Assembly (NCBI RefSeq): GCF_900115065.1
Contig: NZ_FOVE01000001.1
Span: 124,001-188,000, forward strand
DNA length: 64,000 nt
Origin: Formivibrio citricus
GTDB lineage: Bacteria; Pseudomonadota; Gammaproteobacteria; Burkholderiales; Chitinibacteraceae
Direction: 5' to 3'
Numbering within the stretch: the first letter of the stretch is position 1; every line of letters starts with the position of its first letter. Made by a program: the position numbers and the translations under genes. The notes beneath the pieces are model-generated. The model worked only from the letters and a program-made list of their open reading frames with translations, was not told the DNA's origin and made no database searches. Positions 47,349 to 56,770 of the stretch are shown here, in pieces.

Positions 47349-48608
47349 TCATTTTTCGCCGTTCCAGTACAGCAGCACGATTTCCTGAAGATCCTTCTCC
47401 AGTTCTGCGTCGCTGATGCGGCTGAAACGCTGGTAAAGCGCGGGGGCGATCTGCTGGAAAACCTCGAACAAACGGGGCTCGAAGTGCGTTCCTGTGTCCT
47501 TGCGCATGATGTCCAGCGATTGTTCCAGCGACAGCGCCTGCTTGTAGGGGCGGACCGAGGTCAGCGCATCGAAGACATCGGCGATTGCAAACACACGGGC
47601 AGTCAGAGGGATCGACTCGCCAGCCACGCCCTTGGGATAGCCGTTACCGTCAAACCATTCGTGATGGTTGCCGACCACGTCTGCGGCATGGCGCAGCCAG
47701 GACGAGTGGCTGATGATGTCGAGCCCCAGCTTTACGTGCTGTTTCATGATGCTGAATTCTTCTGGCGTCAGCGGCCCCGGTTTGAGGAGGATGGCATCGT
47801 GAATGCCGATTTTTCCGACGTCATGCAGGAAGGCGCCCGCAATCAGTTCCTTGATGAGATGTTTATGCATCTGGATGGCTTCGCCAAGCCGGACAGAGTA
47901 GAGCGTGACGCGGAAATTGTGCGAGTTGGTATCCGAATCGCGCTTGGCGATGGCGCTGCCCAGCACTTTCATCAGCTCCATGTTGCCGCGCAGGATGGCG
48001 TGCGCTTCGGCATGAACCTTGCGGTTGAGCGAAATGATAAAGGGATACAGCAGCAACGTAGTGAACAGGGCTATGACAAATGCCATGATCAGCAAGTGCT
48101 GCGTTTGCCTCTCCAGACTGGAAAGTTTTTCTTCGGGCACGATGTAGACGCCCTCGAAATGCCCGGCAATCGTGCCGTCTTCCTGCAAGGGAACAAGTAC
48201 GCGAATGATCCTGGTGTTGCCCAGCCGCATGAATTCGGCATGAACTTCCTTGTCTTCCGGAAGCTTGTGCCGGCCGCGCGCATCAAGCATGGCTTCGATC
48301 CGCTTGCCTTCCACGCCGTTTTTTTGCACCACCAACTGGCCATGCCGGTTATAGAGCTCGATACCGACAAAGCCGTGAGTGTGGTAGTCGCTGGCCATGA
48401 CCTGCAAGGCCATGATGTCCATGGGCGTGCCGTTGAGCCGTTTGAGTACTTCCGGCGCGACTTTCCTGACTTCGGATTCGGCCAGCGCGAGAACCTGCTG
48501 GTTGATCTGCCTGACCCCATACCACCATGCCCCGCCTCCGATGAGCAGGGAAACAAGCAGCCAGCCGAAAAAGAGGCGTTTTATTGCCGCAGTGTGGATG
48601 TTGTTCAT
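47349..48608 (-). CDS. Membrane-bound HD-GYP phosphodiesterase
   Basis: A 419-residue protein from ATG 48608 (MNNIHTAAIKRLFFGWLL); the frame open to 49088 lies opposite another gene and is not used. Two membrane helices (about 10-30 and 160-182) enclose a periplasmic sensor of about 130 residues. The HD-GYP domain has HDVGKIGIHDAILLKPGPL and HHEWFDGNGYPKG, so the HD and GYP motifs are intact and c-di-GMP hydrolysis is expected. Divergent from the transpeptidase fusion gene. Confidence 0.92.
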   Translation of the reverse strand: MNNIHTAAIKRLFFGWLLVSLLIGGGAWWYGVRQINQQVLALAESEVRKVAPEVLKRLNGTPMDIMALQVMASDYHTHGFVGIELYNRHGQLVVQKNGVEGKRIEAMLDARGRHKLPEDKEVHAEFMRLGNTRIIRVLVPLQEDGTIAGHFEGVYIVPEEKLSSLERQTQHLLIMAFVIALFTTLLLYPFIISLNRKVHAEAHAILRGNMELMKVLGSAIAKRDSDTNSHNFRVTLYSVRLGEAIQMHKHLIKELIAGAFLHDVGKIGIHDAILLKPGPLTPEEFSIMKQHVKLGLDIISHSSWLRHAADVVGNHHEWFDGNGYPKGVAGESIPLTARVFAIADVFDALTSVRPYKQALSLEQSLDIMRKDTGTHFEPRLFEVFQQIAPALYQRFSRISDAELEKDLQEIVLLYWNGEK

Positions 48609-48734
48609 CTTGGTTATCCATGAGTCACTTTGAGCATGGCATCCGGGGCGGGATATGCAAGCACGGTCTTGTGCCGCATCGTGCAGCGACCGACAATGTG
48701 GCTCCCCAATCCGATTAGCCGATTGTTTATTGCC

Positions 48735-49652
48735 ATGCGTATTCTTGTAGATATTTCCAGGCAAACGCTGAACCTGCATGCGGAAGATGGCGCCCTGTTG
48801 CGCGAGTACCCGGTTTCCACCGCGGCGCTGGGCGTGGGCGAGCAGAAGGGGAGTTTCCAGACCCCGCGTGGCCGGCACGTTATCCGGGCGAAGATCGGCG
48901 CCGGATTGCCGTCCGGTGCCGTACTGAAGGCGCGCCGGCCTACCGGCGAAATCTGCACGCCTGAACTCGTGGCGTACGCACCGGAGCGCGACTGGATCCT
49001 GTCGCGCATCCTCTGGCTCTCGGGTTGCCAGCCGGGCTTCAACCGCTTGGGTAATTGCGACACGATGGCGCGTTATATCTATATCCACGGTACGCCGGAT
49101 TCAGAACCGATGGGGGCTCCCAAATCGCATGGCTGCATCCGCATGCGCAACGGCGATGTGATCGACCTCTTCGAGCGTGTGGCGCTTGGAACTGAAGTGC
49201 TGATCCGGGCTGGCGATGCCGATAGTCCCGCAAGCTTTCCGTTATCGATTCTGGATTGGCGTCGCGGCTGGTGCGCCATCCGCCCGTTGCGCGAAGCGGT
49301 GTTCGTGCGCGAGCACGGCATTCCCGCCGAGCTGGAGTTCGACGAGAAAGACCAGCTGGCGACGCATCTCGTGCTCTGGAACGGAGAAGGTGAAGCCGTG
49401 GCCTGCGCCCGCCTGCTGCGTGAAGGCTATCTCGGGCGCATCGGCGTGTTGCCGGCCTGGCGCGGGCAAGGCTTGGGAAAACGGCTGGTGGCGGCAGCGC
49501 TGGAAGAAGCGCGCCGGATCGGCTGGAAGGAATTGCGCCTGACTGCGATGGCGAACAAGACCGCGTTCTACCTCCCGTTCGGATTCGAGCCGGTGGGCGA
49601 CGAGTTCGAGGCGGCGGGGTTGCCGCATCAGGCCATGCGCTGTTTTCTTTGA
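48735..49652 (+). CDS. L,D-transpeptidase (YkuD) - GNAT acetyltransferase fusion
   Basis: A 305-residue two-domain protein from ATG 48735. Residues 1-158 form a YkuD domain with the catalytic set His118 (YIHGT) and SHGCIRMRNG (Ser131, His132, Cys134, Arg136). Residues about 172-305 form a GNAT domain with acetyl-CoA motif RIGVLPAWRGQGLGKRL (235-251) and an ElaA-like beginning (VFVREHGIPAELEFDEKD). There is no signal peptide or membrane helix, although YkuD enzymes normally act on peptidoglycan outside the cytoplasm. An in-frame extension to 48630 does not look like a signal. Both domains look intact; the substrate is unknown. Confidence 0.85.
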   Translation: MRILVDISRQTLNLHAEDGALLREYPVSTAALGVGEQKGSFQTPRGRHVIRAKIGAGLPSGAVLKARRPTGEICTPELVAYAPERDWILSRILWLSGCQPGFNRLGNCDTMARYIYIHGTPDSEPMGAPKSHGCIRMRNGDVIDLFERVALGTEVLIRAGDADSPASFPLSILDWRRGWCAIRPLREAVFVREHGIPAELEFDEKDQLATHLVLWNGEGEAVACARLLREGYLGRIGVLPAWRGQGLGKRLVAAALEEARRIGWKELRLTAMANKTAFYLPFGFEPVGDEFEAAGLPHQAMRCFL

Positions 49653-49904
49653 CCTTGAAACTTTGGTTGAACCACAGAGGCTCTGAGAACACAGAGAAAA
49701 CAAGTCGTGATGCTAATGCCGCTATTTATGCGCCTGCGGGGCCGGGTTTAGAGCCGGTTCCGCCCGGCAGGCAGGAAGGGGTATTTGTCTCGCCAAATAC
49801 CCCTTCACCCCAAAGGCGAGCCCACTCCGGCGCCCCTGCGGGGTTCCCTGCGATGCTCGCAAGGCGCGGCGGCTGCGCAACTCGGCCTGCGACCTCAAAC
49901 AGTG

Positions 49905-50017
49905 CTCGCCAAATTCCCGCACCTTGCTGTGCTTCTCGGCGCCTACCAGGGCAGAGCGTGCTGCATGCGGCACTGGTCAAGAAAAATGCCGTTCACTTGG
50001 CTGAAGTGAGCGGCATT
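49905..50017. repeat. Dispersed ~110-base repeat, copy 2
   Basis: Second copy of 28078-28189 in the same orientation, again downstream of a minus-strand gene (nagD). The shared blocks are the same as in copy 1. Next to it, at 49776-49805, a TCTCGCCAAATA segment repeats its beginning, suggesting an internal duplication or insertion. Confidence 0.75.
49985..50017 (-). terminator. Terminator-like hairpin downstream of nagD
   Basis: AATGCCGTTCAC / GTGAGCGGCATT form a 12-base stem with one mismatch and a 9-base loop; on the minus strand it is followed by TTTTTC. It is the counterpart of the prmB terminator but lies 125 bases after the nagD stop. Confidence 0.65.
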
Positions 50018-50141
50018 AAACCATGGCGCTTTGAACTTGCCTCACCCGGCCAATGAGATACGCAGCGCGCAAGAACCTGATTTCCCGCTTTTCTCTGTGC
50101 CTCTGTGTCTCTGTGGTGAGGTGTTCAGGTTTAACACTCGT

Positions 50142-50915
50142 TCATAGCGTTGCCAGATCAATCTCGCCCACATTGTTGAAAATGTGGTCCGGGCGATACT
50201 GGAATTTCTCCATGCTTTCCATCGTGGTGACGCCGGAGAGCACCAGCGCCGTGGTCATGCCCGCTTCCATGCCGCCCACGATGTCCGTGTCCATGCGGTC
50301 GCCGATCATGACAGCGCTGTCCGGCTGCACGCCCAGCTTGCGCGTGGCGAGCATCATCATCAGTGAATTGGGTTTGCCCACGATGTAGGGCTTCTTGCCG
50401 GTTGCCGCGGAAATCGCCGCCAGGAAGGTGCCGGCTGCCGGTTCCGAGCCGCCTTCGACGGGGTCGATCATGTCCGGATTGGTGCCGATGAACTTCGCGC
50501 CGTGGTCGATCAGGCGGATCGCCTTTTTCAGTTGCTCGTAGCCGAAGGTAGTCGATTTGGCGACGATCACGTAATCCGGATTGGATTCGGAAATCGAAAA
50601 ACCCACGTTATAAAGTTCGTTGATCAGTCCGCCGCCGCCGACCACATAGGCCGTGGGGTTGGGCTTGCGGTTCTGCGCCTTGAGAAACATGGCTGTCGCC
50701 ATGGCGGCCGTGATGAAGTTGCCTTCGTTCAGACCGTGTATTCCCAACCCTTCCAGTTTGAGTTTGAGATCCAGCGGGGTTTGTTCCGCGTTGTTGGTCA
50801 GGAACAGGAACGGGGCCTTGCTGTCCAGCAGGCGTTGCACGAATTCGCTGGCGCCGGGGATCAGTTGTTTGCCCCGGTAGATCACGCCATCCATGTCCGA
50901 GATGATGCCTTTCAT
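50142..50915 (-). CDS. nagD: HAD-superfamily phosphatase, NagD-like
   Basis: A 257-residue HAD subfamily IIA hydrolase. Motif 1 is ISDMDGVIYRG (nucleophile and acid Asp), motif 2 is FLFLTNNAEQTP, and the C-terminal motif is VMIGDRMDTDIVGGMEAGM. Length and motifs match NagD, a nucleotide/sugar phosphatase in E. coli; here the name operon is absent, so the substrate is uncertain. AAAGGAGA precedes the start. Divergent from the receptor array. Confidence 0.9.
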   Translation of the reverse strand: MKGIISDMDGVIYRGKQLIPGASEFVQRLLDSKAPFLFLTNNAEQTPLDLKLKLEGLGIHGLNEGNFITAAMATAMFLKAQNRKPNPTAYVVGGGGLINELYNVGFSISESNPDYVIVAKSTTFGYEQLKKAIRLIDHGAKFIGTNPDMIDPVEGGSEPAAGTFLAAISAATGKKPYIVGKPNSLMMMLATRKLGVQPDSAVMIGDRMDTDIVGGMEAGMTTALVLSGVTTMESMEKFQYRPDHIFNNVGEIDLATL

Positions 50916-51056
50916 GTTTTCTCCTTTCTTGTTTATGTCCGCGCAGTGTATCGCTCCGCCTGTTACGGCGTCATGAATTCGCTTGCAGCAGAACCCGCCT
51001 TGTAAGTACAGGCTTTTATGCGATGCTTATATGAGCTGTGGCGCGAGGGATAGGGT

Positions 51057-52928
51057 ATGACTTGGAAGCTTTTGAAACTGAATGGTCTCAAGAAAAAACT
51101 TTTTTTTGCATCGCTGGCGCTGGTGGTGGTGCCCATGCTGTCCGTGATGCTGATCCTGAGTTATTCGTTGAGCAAAAAATCCGAAGAAGATTTTGTCGCG
51201 CGCGTGACGGGTGAGATACGCCAGGTGGACAACGTGATCACGGTGTTGCTCGATAGCGCAAAACATAATCTGGAGATGATGAACAGGCATCCAGCCATGC
51301 AAAAGCTGGATACGAGCATCAACAGCTACATGACCGTTCCGGGCGCAACCGATCTGAAGACTGTCAGGCGCGGGCCGCTTGAGCAGAGAATTCTCGATCA
51401 CCTGAACCTGATCGGAAAAACCCATCCCGACTACATCGAGCTTTACCTGGGTACCAAGTACGGTGGTTTCATCACCAACGATACCGACAAGGTTCCCGGA
51501 GGTTACGATCCCCGCCGACGCCCGTGGTACAGCGATGCGCTGGACAAAAAAGGCGAGGCCATTATTTCCAAGGCTTACTACTCCGTAACCACGAATGAGA
51601 ATGTGGTGGCAGCGGTCAAGGCCTATACGGATGCGGCTGGCGAGGTTCAGTTCGTGGGCGGGATCGATATTTCGCTCAAGCGTCTGACTGACATCATCAA
51701 CTCGATCCGCATCGGCAAGACCGGCTACCTCGTCCTGGTGGAAAACGACGGCAAAATTCTGGCGCACCCAACCAAGAAAGACTTGCTGGGGAGGCACATA
51801 TCCGATCTGCAAGTCCCCGAATTGACCGATGCCGTTGCAAAGGGCGAGATGACCGTTCGCTATCGTTTCGAGGGAGTCGAGAAACTTGGGCGGGTCATCG
51901 CTGCTTCACGCGCCGGCTGGAAAATTATCGGCACGATCGAATACAGCGAGATCATGGCCAGCGCACGCTACTTGATGACTGTCGTGCTGGTGCTCGGGTT
52001 GGTGTTTACCGGCCTGGCCATCACGATTGCGTATCTGCTGGCGAGCCGCATGTCCGGTTCGATCAACAGCGTGGTCGATGTGCTGCACAAGACAGCCCAA
52101 GGCGATTTCTCTTGCAAGATCGATGGCCGGCATGAGCGGATGAATGATGAAATCGGCGATCTGGCGCGCAGCTTCAACCAGTTCATCGCCAAGATGTCCG
52201 AAACCATTTCCCAGATTTCGCTTGCCGCCAGTCAGGTGGCATCGAGCTCCGGCCAGATTTCGCAAACGGCGCAATCGTTGTCGGAAGGGGCCATGGTACA
52301 GGCGGCCAATGTCGAAGAGGTGTCGAGCAATGTCGAGCAAATTGCTGCAGCTATCTCGCAGAATGCCGACAATTCGGCGCAAACCGAGCTAATCAGCATC
52401 AAGGCAGCAGGCGAAGCCGAGGAAGGTGGTCAGGCCGTGGCAGAAACGGTCAGAGCCATGCGAGAAATCGCGGGCAAGATATCGGTCGTTGAAGAGATCG
52501 CCCGGCAGACCAACCTCTTGGCGCTCAATGCCGCGATCGAGGCCGCACGGGCCGGTGAGGCTGGCAAGGGCTTCGCCGTCGTGGCCTCGGAAGTGCGCAA
52601 ACTCGCAGAGCGCAGCCAGAAAGCGGCTGGGGAAATATCGGGTCTTTCTAACCATTCCGTGTCGGTTGCCGAGAAGGCAGGTAACCTGTTGCAGCATATT
52701 GTTCCGGGTATCCGCAAGACTTCGGATCTGGTTCAGGAAATTACAGCGTCCTGTCGCGAGCAGAGTTCGGGTGCGGAGCAGGTGTCCACTGCCGTGAACC
52801 AGTTGACGTCGGTAATCCAGCAGAACGCGGCGGCCAGCGAGGAACTGGCTTCCATGGCTGACGAATTGTCGGGGCAAGCGGTCTATCTCAAGGATTCGAT
52901 TGCCTCGTTCAAATTGGGCAAGCATTGA
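51057..52928 (+). CDS. Chemoreceptor 1 of the array: dCache with complete amino-acid-binding motif
   Basis: A 623-residue methyl-accepting chemotaxis protein. Membrane helices at about 15-38 and 300-325 flank a double Cache sensor. The first Cache module has [12 protein letters not shown] with the Tyr, Arg, Trp, Tyr and Asp of the published dCache_1AA amino-acid motif, and GGIDISL provides the distal Asp. It should therefore sense amino acids. HAMP follows, then a signalling domain with tip [20 protein letters not shown] (about residues 482-501). First of four tandem paralogous receptors ahead of the che genes. Confidence 0.93.
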   Translation: MTWKLLKLNGLKKKLFFASLALVVVPMLSVMLILSYSLSKKSEEDFVARVTGEIRQVDNVITVLLDSAKHNLEMMNRHPAMQKLDTSINSYMTVPGATDLKTVRRGPLEQRILDHLNLIGKTHPDYIELYLGTKYGGFITNDTDKVPGGYDPRRRPWYSDALDKKGEAIISKAYYSVTTNENVVAAVKAYTDAAGEVQFVGGIDISLKRLTDIINSIRIGKTGYLVLVENDGKILAHPTKKDLLGRHISDLQVPELTDAVAKGEMTVRYRFEGVEKLGRVIAASRAGWKIIGTIEYSEIMASARYLMTVVLVLGLVFTGLAITIAYLLASRMSGSINSVVDVLHKTAQGDFSCKIDGRHERMNDEIGDLARSFNQFIAKMSETISQISLAASQVASSSGQISQTAQSLSEGAMVQAANVEEVSSNVEQIAAAISQNADNSAQTELISIKAAGEAEEGGQAVAETVRAMREIAGKISVVEEIARQTNLLALNAAIEAARAGEAGKGFAVVASEVRKLAERSQKAAGEISGLSNHSVSVAEKAGNLLQHIVPGIRKTSDLVQEITASCREQSSGAEQVSTAVNQLTSVIQQNAAASEELASMADELSGQAVYLKDSIASFKLGKH

Positions 52929-52967
52929 TTGTTTGGCGCAGAAATGTCGAACAAGGAGGATAAAATC

Positions 52968-54839
52968 ATGGCGCTGCCAATATTCAAACTGAATAGCATA
53001 AAAAAGAAAGTGTTTGTCAGTGCCATGTTGATGGTAGTGATTCCGATGCTGTTTGTGATGTTGTTGTTGAACTATGCGATTGCCTTGAAATCAGAAAAGG
53101 ATTTTATTGACCGCGCAACAGGAGAAGTGTCGCAGCTCAATGAGATGATGCTGACATTTTTTGAAGCAGTGTCTGACGACCTTACTTTAATTGGAAATCA
53201 TCCCGCTGTTTTGCGGGCGGATAAAACGATTAACAATTATGTTAATAGTGTTGCTGATATTCCAAATAAAGATGTAAAGCGTGGCCCGCTCGAAAATGAA
53301 ATTTATCAATTTTTGAACCTGATTCGTAGCTCGCATCCTGATTATGATGCAGTTAACTATGGCAGCAAAGACGGTAATTATGTGCCCGGAAGAGAAACTG
53401 CCATTATCCTGAAGGGGTTCGATCCAAGAAAACGGCCTTGGTTTATTGCCGGTATGCAGGCTCAGGGACGGGCTGCAATCGGCAAGGTGACAATTTCCTC
53501 TACCAAGGATTACATCCTGTACATGGGCAAGGCTTTCAAGGGCAAGGATGGTGATTTTTCCTATGCCACAGGCATATCCATCAAACTCAACAGACTGACG
53601 GACAAGATCAACCGGGTGAAGATCGGCAAGACCGGCTATTTGGCCCTGACCGAGCAGGATGGCACCTTGCTGGTGTATCCAAAAAAGGAATTCCTCGGCA
53701 AAAATGTTTCTGATCTAAAATTGCCTGTATTGACTGATGCAATTACCAAGGGCGAAGGGATTGTCCGTTATAAGTTCGATGGCGTGGACAAGGTTTCAAA
53801 AGTCATTACCGTTCCGGGAAGCAGCTGGCGCATGATCGCCGTGATGGAGAAAAGCGAAATTCAATCCAGTGCGCGGGATCTAATGATTATTGTTACGATA
53901 GTGGGCGCCTTGTTTACAATTCTTGCGATTTGTGTTGGCTATCTGATGGCTGTGCGTATCTCGAATCCGGTGAGCGATGTCGTTGGCATGCTCAATAAAA
54001 CGGCCATGGGCGATTTCAGTCACAAAATTGATCCGAAGTATGAGCGAGCCTCCGATGAAATCGGCGTGCTGGCATTCAGCTTCAATCAGTTCATCGGAAA
54101 AATATCGGAAATCATCGGCAATATATCGACCGCGGCAAGCCAGGTTTCGCGCGGTTCGGGTCAGATTGCCGATACGGCGCAATCCTTGTCGCAAGGTTCG
54201 ATGCAGCAGGCGGCCAGTGTCGAGGAAGTGTCGGCCACCATCGAAGAAATGAACGAAACAATCCAGCGCAATGCGAACAGCGCGGCGCAAACCGAACGTA
54301 TCAGCGGCAAAGCGGCGCAGGATGCGGAGGAAGGCGGCAAGGCGGTTGCCGAAACGGTCGGCGCCATGAAGGAAATTGCCGGCAAGATTGGCATCATCGA
54401 AGAAATTGCCCGCCAGACCAATCTCCTGGCGCTCAATGCCGCGATTGAGGCCGCTCGGGCCGGCGAAGCAGGCAAAGGCTTTGCCGTGGTGGCCTCGGAG
54501 GTGCGCAAACTGGCCGAACGCAGCCAACATGCCGCGGCAGAAATCTCGGACCTCTCCGGTCATTCCGTGGTTGTGGCAGAGCGCGCCGGCGAATTGCTGC
54601 GCGAAATGCTGCCCAATATCAGGAAAACTTCCGAACTTATACAGGAGATTTCCCTCTCCAGCCGCGAGCAGGCCTGCGGTGCCGCGCAGGTGGTATCCGC
54701 GATCAACCAATTGACTTCCATCATCCAGCAGAATGCCGCTTCAAGCGAGGAGCTTGCCTCCATGGCGGACGAGCTTTCCGGACAGGCGGTCTATCTGAAC
54801 GATGCGATTGCATATTTCAAATTGTCCTCGGAGAAATAA
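52968..54839 (+). CDS. Chemoreceptor 2 of the array: dCache with divergent ligand site
   Basis: A 623-residue receptor starting at ATG 52968, 8 bases after GGAGG; an upstream TTG frame is not used. Architecture as for its neighbour: two membrane helices, double Cache, HAMP, signalling domain with the tip [20 protein letters not shown]. In the sensor the ligand motif reads [12 protein letters not shown] and the distal Asp is Ser (TGISIKL), so the amino-acid site is not conserved. The DNA of the first third is AT-rich compared with the second half and with the neighbouring paralogs, while encoding some identical peptides. The gene looks mosaic. Confidence 0.92.
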   Translation: MALPIFKLNSIKKKVFVSAMLMVVIPMLFVMLLLNYAIALKSEKDFIDRATGEVSQLNEMMLTFFEAVSDDLTLIGNHPAVLRADKTINNYVNSVADIPNKDVKRGPLENEIYQFLNLIRSSHPDYDAVNYGSKDGNYVPGRETAIILKGFDPRKRPWFIAGMQAQGRAAIGKVTISSTKDYILYMGKAFKGKDGDFSYATGISIKLNRLTDKINRVKIGKTGYLALTEQDGTLLVYPKKEFLGKNVSDLKLPVLTDAITKGEGIVRYKFDGVDKVSKVITVPGSSWRMIAVMEKSEIQSSARDLMIIVTIVGALFTILAICVGYLMAVRISNPVSDVVGMLNKTAMGDFSHKIDPKYERASDEIGVLAFSFNQFIGKISEIIGNISTAASQVSRGSGQIADTAQSLSQGSMQQAASVEEVSATIEEMNETIQRNANSAAQTERISGKAAQDAEEGGKAVAETVGAMKEIAGKIGIIEEIARQTNLLALNAAIEAARAGEAGKGFAVVASEVRKLAERSQHAAAEISDLSGHSVVVAERAGELLREMLPNIRKTSELIQEISLSSREQACGAAQVVSAINQLTSIIQQNAASSEELASMADELSGQAVYLNDAIAYFKLSSEK

Positions 54840-54887
54840 AAACATAAAATTTCCACAAGCCGCGGGGGCAAAACAGAGTGAAAGGGA

Positions 54888-56408
54888 ATGTCCGTGAAAA
54901 TCAGAACGAAAATCTGGGGAATGGCGCTGACAGCGCTTTTGGGTTTGTTCGTGATCGCATTCGCCGGGCTTTACTCGCTGCGGCAGAACATTCTGGATGA
55001 ACGCAAAGCGCAGGTCGTGCAATTCCTGGATTTTGCCGAGTCATTGACCCGCCATTATCAAAGCCTGGAAGCCAGCGGCAAGCTGACCCGTGCAGAGGCG
55101 CAGGCGCGTGCCAAGGAGGCGATCGGCGCCCAGCGCAAGGGGCATGACTACTTCTTCGTTCGTTCCCTGAGTGACAGTGTCATGCTGGTTCATCCCATCG
55201 CCAGCCGCGTTGGCAAGGTCGACGATGGCGGAAAAATGAAGGATGGCCGCCCCTTGGTCGAGCATTACAAGGAGGCGCTCGACAAGAGCGCGGGTGGCAA
55301 GGCCATTTTGTGGGCCGAAGCACCGCGGCCCGACAAGGAAGACAAAAAACGGCTGTACCCGAAACTTAGCGGAATCGCCAAATTCGAGCCTTGGGGCTGG
55401 ATGATCGGCATCGGTTTTTTTGTCGACGATATCGAAGAACTGTTCTGGACCCGCGCGATCGTTCTGCTTTTCATCGGTGCGGCGATGGTCGTGGTTTTTG
55501 CGGTCTGGACCTATATCGTTTCCAACCGCATTGCCAAGCCGATCGTTGAGGCGGTCGATGTCCTCAACGAGATGGCAAAAGGCGACTTCACTCGCGAGAT
55601 CAACCCCGCCTACGCGAAAAAAAACGACGAAATAGGGATGCTGGCTACCGGTATCAACCTGTTCACCCGAAAAATGTCGGAGATGCTTTCCGGCATCGTT
55701 TCGGCCGCCAGCCAGGTGGCAAGCGGTTCCTGTCAGATAGCCCAGACCGCCGAGTCGCTTTCGCAGGGATCGATGCAACAGGCGGCAAGCGTGGAGGAGG
55801 TGTCGGCAACGGTCGAGGAAATGTCTGGGGCCATCCAGCAAAACGCAGGCCATGCCTGTGAGACGGAAACGATCAGCCGCAAGGCGGCGCTAGATGCGGA
55901 AGGCGGAGGCAGTGCGGTTGACGAGACCGTAGCGGCCATGCGGGAAATCGCCGACAAGATCGGCATCATCGAGGAAATTGCCCGCCAGACCAACCTGCTG
56001 GCGCTCAATGCGGCAATCGAAGCAGCGCGGGCCGGCGAGGCGGGCAAGGGTTTTGCTGTGGTGGCAAGCGAAGTGCGCAAGCTCGCCGAGCGCAGCCAGA
56101 AGGCCGCGGGCGAAATTTCCGGGCTGTCGGTGCATTCGGTGACCGTTGCGGAGAAGGCTGGCGAGTTGTTGCGGCAGATCGTACCGGATATCCGGAAAAC
56201 GTCCGATCTGGTCGAAAAAATATCCCAATCCAGTCGCGAACAAGCCAGCGGCGCCGAGCAGGTTGCTTCCGCGATGACCCAGGTGACGATGGTCATCCAG
56301 CAAAATGCGGCATCCAGTGAAGAACTGGCATCAATGTCGGACCAGCTTTCTTCGCAGGCGGCCTGGCTCAAGGAATCGGTTGCGCCGTTCAAGTTGCGGC
56401 AAGGCTAG
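54888..56408 (+). CDS. Chemoreceptor 3 of the array: single Cache (sCache_2) sensor
   Basis: A 506-residue receptor with a shorter periplasmic region (about 33-190) of the sCache_2 type: [19 protein letters not shown] and [19 protein letters not shown]. Such sensors often bind small organic acids, but the ligand is not predictable here. Two membrane helices, HAMP and the array-type signalling domain follow. Its C-terminal DNA is nearly the same as that of receptor 4, suggesting recent duplication or conversion. GTG 54894 is an alternative start. Confidence 0.92.
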   Translation: MSVKIRTKIWGMALTALLGLFVIAFAGLYSLRQNILDERKAQVVQFLDFAESLTRHYQSLEASGKLTRAEAQARAKEAIGAQRKGHDYFFVRSLSDSVMLVHPIASRVGKVDDGGKMKDGRPLVEHYKEALDKSAGGKAILWAEAPRPDKEDKKRLYPKLSGIAKFEPWGWMIGIGFFVDDIEELFWTRAIVLLFIGAAMVVVFAVWTYIVSNRIAKPIVEAVDVLNEMAKGDFTREINPAYAKKNDEIGMLATGINLFTRKMSEMLSGIVSAASQVASGSCQIAQTAESLSQGSMQQAASVEEVSATVEEMSGAIQQNAGHACETETISRKAALDAEGGGSAVDETVAAMREIADKIGIIEEIARQTNLLALNAAIEAARAGEAGKGFAVVASEVRKLAERSQKAAGEISGLSVHSVTVAEKAGELLRQIVPDIRKTSDLVEKISQSSREQASGAEQVASAMTQVTMVIQQNAASSEELASMSDQLSSQAAWLKESVAPFKLRQG

Positions 56409-56424
56409 TGGTCTGCCATGTTTG

Positions 56425-56463
56425 GCGCGCCTCGGCATCCACGCAAACCTGCGTGACTGACTA
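56425..56463 (-). repeat. 39-base inverted partner of the repeat after receptor 4
   Basis: This segment is the inverse of 58643-58681 with one mismatch. It contains GCATCCACGCAAACCTGCG and ends GACTGACTA. It is a truncated copy of the 58641-58803 element, in opposite orientation, so the receptor 4 gene is flanked by inverted copies. Confidence 0.8.
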
Positions 56464-56466
56464 TCA

Positions 56467-56736
56467 GGCGCTGTTGACGTTGCTTGCAAAGCTGCGTTTG
56501 GGGTGGTTCGAGATGGATTGCAAGGCGCAAAGCGCCGTCTGATTGGTGAGGGTAGTGCAAGCGGTTTGCAACGCAGAATGTCGCTCGAAATGCCCCAAAC
56601 ACGAAGGGCTGGGGCGGAAAACGCCATTCACTGTGTTTGTGTTTTTGGAAAAATACTTGGTTGTTGTTTGCATCGTGTGCCTTGTGACTGGCCTTTCCCG
56701 GCCCGGCGCAGATTTGTAAGCAACATCAACAGCGCC
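56467..56736. repeat. 270-base MITE-like element between receptors 3 and 4
   Basis: Terminal inverted repeats of 24 bases (56467-56490 and 56713-56736) agree at 22 positions; each end begins GGCGCTGTTGA. A second nested pair, GTTTGGGGTGGTTCGAG (56496) and its near inverse (56584-56600), lies inside. No complete transposase is encoded. It occupies most of the 362-base gap before receptor 4, whose ribosome site (GGGAGG) follows. No target duplication was identified. Confidence 0.6.
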
Positions 56737-56770
56737 TACACTGTGCGTTTGAACAGACGGGGGAGGCATC

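Larger units (their letters stand above)
49672..50117. repeat. Composite element bounded by ACCACAGAG inverted repeats
   Basis: The left end begins ACCACAGAGG and the right end finishes CTCTGTGGT, both rich in ACAGAG units and inverted to each other (about 30 bases each). Inside are a perfect hairpin AAGGGGTATTTG/CAAATACCCCTT (49776-49805), the dispersed ~110-base repeat (49905-50017) and no convincing gene. The same end sequence forms the compact palindrome at 19468-19539. It fills the gap between the transpeptidase fusion and nagD. Confidence 0.65.
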
